Assembly (NCBI GenBank): GCA_904501775.1
Contig: CAJGCJ010000050.1
Location: 1 to 12,177, forward strand
Direction of reading: 5' to 3'
DNA from: an uncultured Bacteroidaceae bacterium
GTDB taxonomy: Bacteria > Bacteroidota > Bacteroidia > Bacteroidales > Bacteroidaceae
DNA: 12,177 nucleotides
Positions 6,976-12,177 of this stretch are shown one piece after another (positions within the stretch are counted from its first letter, which is position 1; each line of letters starts with the position of its first letter). The position numbers were made by a program, and so were the translations under genes. Below the pieces are notes generated by a model. That model saw nothing but the letters and a program-made list of their open reading frames with translations. It ran no database searches and was not told the origin of the DNA.

Positions 6976-8709
6976 TCAGTGCTTTTCGCCTCTGTTGCGG
7001 GTGCGTATGCTCTCAATCTGCAATTGCACCTCGCCATGTTTGTATGTGTTATCCTCGAGAGTGTAGCATATATCAAACGACTGTTTCGACTTTATATACT
7101 TGGCCTGTTCGCTCTGTCCGAAGGCTATACCATTGATGACATTGCTCGACTTATTGTCTACAAGCTCCAGTTTTATATGCTCCTGTCGACGTCCTACAAC
7201 CTTGCTTGTACCATAATCGTACACATTGAGAGTGCAGAAAATGGGTTTGGGATTATCGGGGCCGTGAGGAGCAAATTTCCTTAGGTCGTTGAAGAATTTA
7301 CGAGTTATATTCTGGAAACCGAGCTCGGCCTCTATCTCAATTATAGGGTCGGTCTGCTCGGGCAGGATATTCTCGGTCACATACTCCTCGAAACAGCGTG
7401 CAAACTCTTCAATCTTATCAACCTTAAGTGAGAAGCCGGCCGCATAGGTGTGGCCTCCGAAATTCTCGAGCAGATGACGGCAATTCTCTATTGCCTTATA
7501 TACGTCGAAACCTGTTACCGAACGCGCCGAGCCTGTTGCAATATCACCCGAGCATGTCATGACAACCGCCGGACGATGATACACCTCGGTGAGACGCGAT
7601 GCAACAATGCCAATGACGCCCCTGTGCCAATCTTCATTGAAGATTACAATCGCCCTCTTTTCATCAAAGTTCTCGAGATTCTCAACTATCACATTCGCCT
7701 CTTCGGTCATGCTCTTGTCGAGGTCTTTACGTGTCTCATTGAACTCGTTAATCTGTTCGCTCATGGCAAGCGCCGTACGCAGATTGTTTTCTATAAGCAG
7801 ATCAACGGCAACCTTACCCTGCTGTATGCGGCCCGAAGCATTTATACGCGGACCAATCTTGAAGATTATATCATTGATGTTAATCTCCTTGTCGCGCAGA
7901 CCGCACACCTGAATAATGGCCTTCAGTCCTGTACTTGCACCATGGTTGAGCTGTTTTAATCCATGATAGGCCAATATACGGTTCTCGCCCATTATAGGCA
8001 CCAAATCGGAAGCTATACTCACAGCAACAAGGTCGAGCAAAGAGTAGAGCTGCTCGGCAGGTATACCATTGTCCATGGCGAATGCCTGCATAAACTTAAA
8101 GCCCACACCGCATCCCGACAGATGCTGGTAGGGATATGTATTATCGGCCCTTTTAGGATTAAGGATAGCAACCGCCTGAGGCAGTTCCTCATCGGGAACG
8201 TGGTGGTCACACACAATAAAATCTATACCCAAAGACTTAGCATATGCAATTTCATCAAGAGCCTTTATGCCACAGTCGAGCACAATAATAAGTTTCACTC
8301 CTGTCGAATGTGCATAGTCGACACCTCTATGGGATATACCATAACCATCCTCTTTTCTGTCGGGGATGTAATAATCGATATTTGACGAGAACTGCTGCAG
8401 GAATTTATAGACCAGTGCAACTGCAGTAGTACCGTCAACATCATAATCGCCGTACACCAAAATGCGTTCTTTGCGCCCCAGCGCCTGATTCAGACGCTTT
8501 ACTGCAATATCCATATCATTCATCAGGAACGGATTATGCAGATTCGAGAGTCGTGGGCGGAAGAACTGTTTAGCTTCGGCTACAGTCGTAATACCTCGCG
8601 TAACAAGCAAACCGCAAAGAATGGGACTCATGTCCAACTCTTCCGAGAGCCTATCAGCTTCCTCTATCTGTTTGTATGTTGGAGGTTGATATTTCCATTT
8701 TTGACCCAT
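6976..8709 (-). CDS. recJ: RecJ single-strand-specific 5'-3' exonuclease
   Basis: RecJ degrades single-stranded DNA from 5' ends, working with a RecQ helicase in the RecF pathway and in mismatch and base-excision repair. The 577-residue product is of normal length. The DHH phosphoesterase domain carries the metal-binding motifs DYDVDGTT (88-95), LDCG (144-147), CDHH (167-170) and SDL (234-236), followed by GPRINASGR (286-294). The DHHA1 domain shows WHRGVIGIVASR (361-372), GSARS (393-397) and GGHTYAAGFSL (418-428). The OB-like C-terminal domain includes KFAPHGPDNPKPIF (478-491). The ATG at 8709 is preceded by an A-rich leader without a Shine-Dalgarno sequence. It is the first gene of a recJ-recQ pair. 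A perfect palindrome lies about 60 bases upstream of its start. Confidence 0.96.
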   Translation of the reverse strand: MGQKWKYQPPTYKQIEEADRLSEELDMSPILCGLLVTRGITTVAEAKQFFRPRLSNLHNPFLMNDMDIAVKRLNQALGRKERILVYGDYDVDGTTAVALVYKFLQQFSSNIDYYIPDRKEDGYGISHRGVDYAHSTGVKLIIVLDCGIKALDEIAYAKSLGIDFIVCDHHVPDEELPQAVAILNPKRADNTYPYQHLSGCGVGFKFMQAFAMDNGIPAEQLYSLLDLVAVSIASDLVPIMGENRILAYHGLKQLNHGASTGLKAIIQVCGLRDKEININDIIFKIGPRINASGRIQQGKVAVDLLIENNLRTALAMSEQINEFNETRKDLDKSMTEEANVIVENLENFDEKRAIVIFNEDWHRGVIGIVASRLTEVYHRPAVVMTCSGDIATGSARSVTGFDVYKAIENCRHLLENFGGHTYAAGFSLKVDKIEEFARCFEEYVTENILPEQTDPIIEIEAELGFQNITRKFFNDLRKFAPHGPDNPKPIFCTLNVYDYGTSKVVGRRQEHIKLELVDNKSSNVINGIAFGQSEQAKYIKSKQSFDICYTLEDNTYKHGEVQLQIESIRTRNRGEKH

Positions 8710-8769
8710 TTATATATTTTTTTATTTTTTGCTTTCTCGAGTGCAAGATGCCAAGACATCATGCATAAT

Positions 8770-8784
8770 GACTGTAATACAGTC
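8770..8784. promoter_or_regulatory. Perfect 15-base palindrome upstream of recJ-recQ
   Basis: GACTGTAATACAGTC is a perfect inverted repeat of 7 bases around a central A. An extra ACTGT half-site follows at 8789-8793. It lies 60 bases before the recJ ATG in the 180-base gap between recJ and the pepC terminator (8710-8888), which otherwise holds no gene. It looks like a dimeric repressor site. The best -7-like sequence on the recJ strand is TATCTTTA (8871-8878), one mismatch from TAnnTTTG and without a good -33 element, so the recJ promoter itself is not placed. Confidence 0.4.
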
Positions 8785-8888
8785 GGTTACTGTTGAGTTT
8801 CAACCGCTTCACATCAACGCACTTATACATATAGGCACTTTAACCGCAGTATAACACTCTATTCAACTTGTAAAGATACAGAAAAGCA

Positions 8889-8942
8889 GTATAAAAAGAG
8901 CCCATTTCTCAATATTTTTTGAGAAATGGGCTCTTTTTATAC
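8889..8942 (-). terminator. Long hairpin terminator after pepC
   Basis: Positions 8889-8912 pair perfectly with 8919-8942 (24 base pairs, 6-base loop). The stem contains GAGCCCATTTCTCA and its complement, and has A/T runs at both ends. It begins 26 bases past the pepC stop codon on the - strand. It separates the recA-pepC unit from recJ-recQ. The symmetry would allow function on either strand. Confidence 0.9.
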
Positions 8943-8968
8943 AATTTTAATATTATAATCCCTTTTTA

Positions 8969-10174
8969 TTACTTAAGGTTAAGTTTCTTTGCAATGTGCT
9001 CGGGGATTGCATCCTTGTGAACTACGATGTTCATAGTCTTGTAACGTACAAACGCCTCTGAAGCATACCACAAACCTTTATATTTGCCGGCCTCACCCCA
9101 AGAGTTCTTCACCATGTAATAGCGTGTACCCTCCTGATCTTTCGCGATACCGTAAATCAACATACCGTGGTCGTCGGTTGTCTCCCAATTGTCATATGCC
9201 AACTGACGCTCAGCCTGTGTACACCATTTCTGGGGCTGGGGCTTTGTTGTGAGCTTCTTCTCGGCAGGCGACAGCTTAAGCCAGTGCGCCATATCAGAGC
9301 CGCTCAACTCCTGAACCTTACCGGCATCGGGCAACACTGCAATACCGTCACGAGTAAAACCGTCCTCGCTGACATCGCTACCCCATGCGATAGTGTAACC
9401 GTTCATGATTGCGTTCTCGAACACCTCGAGCAGCTCATCAATAGGAAGGTTATAAGACTGCGCCCAACGCCAGTTGTCCTGAATCTCAAGAACAAATGAG
9501 CTATAGAAAGGATGATGAGTATATGATGTAAGAGATACATAGTCACTTGCATTGAGGCCTGTTGACTCATAGAAAGTGGCAGGAGTGTACTCAACACCGT
9601 TGTATGTAAATTTCTCGGGACGCTCGCCAAGGTAGATGTCGTGAACTGCTGCAATTGCCTTCTTCCACAACATGTTGCCCTCATTATCAGACTGCAGGCT
9701 GCGGCTCTTGCCATTTGCAATGGCAGCTACAACAGCGTTGCTTACAGCTGTAAGCTCGTTGTGGTTACTGAGGGTATCGCCATACATTACACCGGGACGC
9801 ATCTCTTCCTCGGGAACAAGACCAAAATGCTCCATACCGTAAAGCACATCATAGAATGAGCCACCTTGCGAGAATGAGACATCACCATGTGTGCGCACTG
9901 CTCTGTCGGCACGATCGAGATAGGTATTGTGTACGATATACATCTCAGAGAAATCGTACTCACCCTTACCCATACGAAGCAACTCTGATTCAATGAATGC
10001 AAGTGTAGAGTAACACCAGCAAGTACCTGCACGATTCTGGTTCTTTACACTTGTAATAGGATTCTCCTTTACTACGGTAAACTTGAAACCAGCATCCTCA
10101 CTCTTTTCTTTCTTCTTGGCACTCAGACCCAAAGCCACAAATGCCATAACTACGAACAGAATTGTTTTTTTCAT
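8969..10174 (-). CDS. pepC: Exported C1B cysteine peptidase (aminopeptidase C / bleomycin hydrolase type)
   Basis: This papain-fold peptidase belongs to the C1B family, whose members usually act as aminopeptidases. The 401-residue product starts with a clear signal peptide (MKKTILFVVMAFVALGLSA, probable cleavage after residue 19), with no lipobox cysteine, so it is probably periplasmic. The catalytic residues are visible: Q46 and C52 in NQNRAGTCWCYST, H336 in TDDHGMLIYG, and N357 in VKNSWGE. Cytoplasmic PepC and bleomycin hydrolase are about 450 residues and lack a signal peptide, so this is a shorter, exported version. It starts 18 bases after the recA stop codon with no terminator between, so it is likely co-transcribed with recA, and it is followed by a strong terminator. 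The link to recA has no obvious functional reason. Family and export are well supported; the natural substrate is unknown. Confidence 0.9.
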   Translation of the reverse strand: MKKTILFVVMAFVALGLSAKKKEKSEDAGFKFTVVKENPITSVKNQNRAGTCWCYSTLAFIESELLRMGKGEYDFSEMYIVHNTYLDRADRAVRTHGDVSFSQGGSFYDVLYGMEHFGLVPEEEMRPGVMYGDTLSNHNELTAVSNAVVAAIANGKSRSLQSDNEGNMLWKKAIAAVHDIYLGERPEKFTYNGVEYTPATFYESTGLNASDYVSLTSYTHHPFYSSFVLEIQDNWRWAQSYNLPIDELLEVFENAIMNGYTIAWGSDVSEDGFTRDGIAVLPDAGKVQELSGSDMAHWLKLSPAEKKLTTKPQPQKWCTQAERQLAYDNWETTDDHGMLIYGIAKDQEGTRYYMVKNSWGEAGKYKGLWYASEAFVRYKTMNIVVHKDAIPEHIAKKLNLK

Positions 10175-10192
10175 AGAAATATTCTTTAATGA

Positions 10193-11236
10193 TTAATCTT
10201 CAGTATCTACATCAGCCTCTATGCCCTTCATAGCTGCTGCAATCTTTACCTCGAGTTCCTCGGCAAGTTCGGGGTTATCGGCAATTATAGCCTTTGTGCG
10301 GTCGCGACCCTGCGCCAACTTGGTTTCGTTATAGCTGAAGAACGAACCACTCTTCTTTATGACGCCGTATGCCACTCCGAGGTCGACAATCTCACCTACA
10401 CGAGATATACCCTCGCCGAACATTATATCAAATTCGGCCTTGCGGAAGGGAGGTGCCACCTTATTCTTGACAACCTTTACGCGTACCTGATTACCGACAG
10501 CATCCTCGCCATCCTTAAGCTGGCTTACGCGACGGATATCGATGCGCACCGAAGCATAGAACTTGAGCGCATTACCACCGGTTGTTGTCTCGGGGTTACC
10601 GAACATGACACCAATCTTCTCACGCAACTGGTTAATGAAGATACATGTAGTCTTTGTTTTGCTTATGGCAGATGTCAGCTTACGCAAAGCCTGTGACATA
10701 AGACGTGCCTGCAAGCCGACCTTATTGTCGCCCATTTCGCCCTCAATCTCGGCCTTGGGAGTCAATGCCGCTACCGAGTCGATAACGATTATATCAATTG
10801 CCGATGAACGTATAAGCTGCTCGGCAATCTCCAAAGCCTGCTCGCCACAGTCGGGCTGCGAAATAAGCAGATTGTCGATATCCACGCCCAACTTCTGAGC
10901 ATAGAAACGGTCGAAGGCATGCTCGGCATCTATGATAGCTGCAATTCCACCCATTTTCTGAGCCTCGGCAATGGCATGGATAGCCAAAGTAGTCTTACCT
11001 GCCGACTCGGGACCGTAAATCTCGATTATTCTACCGCGAGGATAACCGCCTACGCCCAACGCTGCATTAAGGCCGACCGAGCCCGAAGGAATGACATCCA
11101 CATCTTCGAAGCTGTCGTCGCCCAATTTCATGATAGAACCCTTACCGAAGTTCTTCTCTATCTTATCCATTGCAGCCTGCAGGGCTTTCAGTTTTTCTGA
11201 TGCTGCAACGTTCTCCAATTCTTCTTTCTTTGCCAT
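10193..11236 (-). CDS. recA: RecA recombinase
   Basis: RecA forms ATP-dependent filaments on single-stranded DNA and carries out strand exchange. The 347-residue protein is of normal length. Walker A is GPESAGKTT (75-83), the catalytic Glu is E105 in IDAEHAF, Walker B is IIVIDSVAAL (149-158), and loop L2 lies in the conserved stretch 202-231 (NQLREKIGVMFGNPETTTGG at its start). The C-terminal tail is acidic (EADVDTED). The ATG is preceded by an A/T-rich leader. Only 34 bases separate it from the upstream dehydrogenase gene, and I see no convincing promoter in that gap, so it may be transcribed from upstream or from a promoter inside the dehydrogenase gene. No LexA-type site is visible in front of it. 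The pepC gene follows after 18 bases. Confidence 0.98.
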   Translation of the reverse strand: MAKKEELENVAASEKLKALQAAMDKIEKNFGKGSIMKLGDDSFEDVDVIPSGSVGLNAALGVGGYPRGRIIEIYGPESAGKTTLAIHAIAEAQKMGGIAAIIDAEHAFDRFYAQKLGVDIDNLLISQPDCGEQALEIAEQLIRSSAIDIIVIDSVAALTPKAEIEGEMGDNKVGLQARLMSQALRKLTSAISKTKTTCIFINQLREKIGVMFGNPETTTGGNALKFYASVRIDIRRVSQLKDGEDAVGNQVRVKVVKNKVAPPFRKAEFDIMFGEGISRVGEIVDLGVAYGVIKKSGSFFSYNETKLAQGRDRTKAIIADNPELAEELEVKIAAAMKGIEADVDTED

Positions 11237-11270
11237 TTTCTGGTTTATTTAAATTTCGACACGACGTTTA

Positions 11271-12176
11271 TCAAAGCTCAAGGTCATTGTCAAACTCCTC
11301 GTGCCAAGGCAATCCTTGCTTATTCAACTGCTCCATGAATGGATCGGGATCGAACTGCTCCACATTCCAAACACCGGGTTTGCGCCACAATCCCTTTATG
11401 AACATCATAGCACCAATCATAGCGGGAACACCTGTTGTGTAGCTGACACCCTGCATACCTGTCTCCTTGTAAGCCTCTTGATGGCTGCAGTTGTTATAAA
11501 CATAGTATGTGCGCTCCTTACCATCTTTGATACCGCGGATTCTACAGCCGATAGATGTCTCACCCTCGTAGTTCTCGCCCAAATCCTGAGGATTGGGAAG
11601 CACTGCCTTAAGGAACTGAAGAGGAACAATCTTCTGACCATTGTAGTCAATCTCATCGATACGTGCCATACCAATATTCTGAATTACGCGGAGGTGAGTA
11701 AGATACTCCTGACCGAATGTCATCCAGAAACGTGCACGTTTGATTGTGGGGAAGTTCTTTGTAAGCGACTCGAGTTCCTCGTGGAAAAGAAGATACGACT
11801 CACGGGGACCGATGTTGGGATAAGTCAAAGGCTTATGTATCTCAAGAGCACCTGTCTCAATCCATTTGCCATCCTCGAAATAACGGCCCTTCTGGGTAAT
11901 CTCGCGGATATTGATTTCGGGGTTGAAGTTGGTTGCAAATGCCTTGTGGTGGTTACCTGCATTACAGTCAACGATATCAAGATAATGAATCTCGTCGAAA
12001 TAGTGCTTTGCTGCATAAGCTGTGTAGACACCGCTCACACCCGGGTCGAAACCGCAACCGAGGATAGCAGTAAGGCCGGCCTCTTTAAAGCGCGCGTGAG
12101 AAGCCCACTGCCAGCTGTACTCGAAGTGTGCCTCGTCCTTAGGCTCGTAGTTAGCTGTATCGAGGTAGTTTACACC
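11271..12176 (-). CDS. Saccharopine/carboxynorspermidine dehydrogenase family protein, 5' end outside window
   Basis: The visible 301 C-terminal residues belong to the saccharopine dehydrogenase-like family and resemble carboxynorspermidine (carboxyspermidine) dehydrogenase, which joins aspartate semialdehyde with a diamine in the alternative spermidine pathway. The frame stays open to the window edge; the first visible residues are GVNYLDTANYEPKDEAHFEY. The motif LGCGFDPGVSG (39-49 of the visible part) is a family hallmark, so the GTG at 12038 is internal. Other typical stretches are FGQEYLTHLRVIQNIGM, SYTTGVPAMIGAMMFIKG and GVWNVEQFDPDPFMEQLNKQ; the last resembles the C-terminus of Vibrio carboxynorspermidine dehydrogenase as I recall it. 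Family length is near 400 residues, so about 100 residues with the NAD(P)-binding Rossmann motif are missing. It lies 34 bases upstream of recA. A true lysine-pathway saccharopine dehydrogenase is the main alternative. Confidence 0.85.
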   Translation of the reverse strand, partial: GVNYLDTANYEPKDEAHFEYSWQWASHARFKEAGLTAILGCGFDPGVSGVYTAYAAKHYFDEIHYLDIVDCNAGNHHKAFATNFNPEINIREITQKGRYFEDGKWIETGALEIHKPLTYPNIGPRESYLLFHEELESLTKNFPTIKRARFWMTFGQEYLTHLRVIQNIGMARIDEIDYNGQKIVPLQFLKAVLPNPQDLGENYEGETSIGCRIRGIKDGKERTYYVYNNCSHQEAYKETGMQGVSYTTGVPAMIGAMMFIKGLWRKPGVWNVEQFDPDPFMEQLNKQGLPWHEEFDNDLEL

Positions 12177-12177
12177 G

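Noticed and set aside
5979..7136. 385-codon open frame on the + strand, opposite recQ and the end of recJ
   Set aside because: It lies antisense to two clear repair genes, crosses the gap between them, and its translation shows no recognisable domain; it is a by-product of the codon use of recQ and recJ.
11237..11290. recA promoter just upstream of its start (TTGACA-like and CTTTGAT sequences on the - strand)
   Set aside because: No TAnnTTTG element with correct spacing to a TTTG was found; the similarity is to the E. coli -35 box, which is not the Bacteroidota pattern.
11271..12038. A complete gene starting at the GTG at 12038
   Set aside because: This GTG encodes the Val of the conserved GFDPGVSG motif; the frame and the family similarity continue to the window edge.

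Overview
The window looks like ordinary chromosome from a member of the Bacteroidales (phylum Bacteroidota). The protein set fits: a GH2 beta-galactosidase, a TonB with a Glu-rich linker, a short-form CstA, a GH109-like oxidoreductase, RecA, and a saccharopine/carboxynorspermidine dehydrogenase. Start codons are preceded by A-rich leaders without a clear Shine-Dalgarno sequence. Two upstream regions carry the Bacteroidota sigma factor pattern (TTTG-like -33, then TAnnTTTG at -7, spacer 19). I cannot name the genus. No mobile element, tRNA, rRNA or CRISPR array was seen.

Left part, + strand (1-5014). The 3' end of a GH2 beta-galactosidase ends in a strong hairpin terminator. A 0.3 kb AT-rich gap follows, holding three imperfect copies of a TTGATTATCA-type motif and a promoter for a monocistronic tonB-family gene, which has its own terminator. 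A second promoter drives a cstA-like transporter, followed after 45 bases by a GH109-like Gfo/Idh/MocA protein without a signal peptide; these two probably form an operon.

Right part, - strand (5016-12177). In transcription order: a carboxynorspermidine/saccharopine dehydrogenase-family gene (5' end outside the window), recA 34 bases later, and an exported C1B cysteine peptidase (pepC type) 18 bases after recA, closed by a long hairpin terminator. Then, after about 180 bases carrying a perfect 15-base palindrome, come recJ and recQ, 64 bases apart. recQ and the GH109-like gene meet tail to tail with one base between their stop codons.

How the genes relate. recA, recJ and recQ supply the strand-exchange, 5'-3' exonuclease and helicase activities of RecF-type recombination and lie within about 6.2 kb on one strand. 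The left half is nutrient acquisition: glycan hydrolysis, TonB-dependent uptake and peptide/pyruvate transport. I see no clearly new system. The best leads are the divergent GH109-like protein, the displaced zinc cluster in RecQ, the palindrome before recJ-recQ, and the repeats before tonB.
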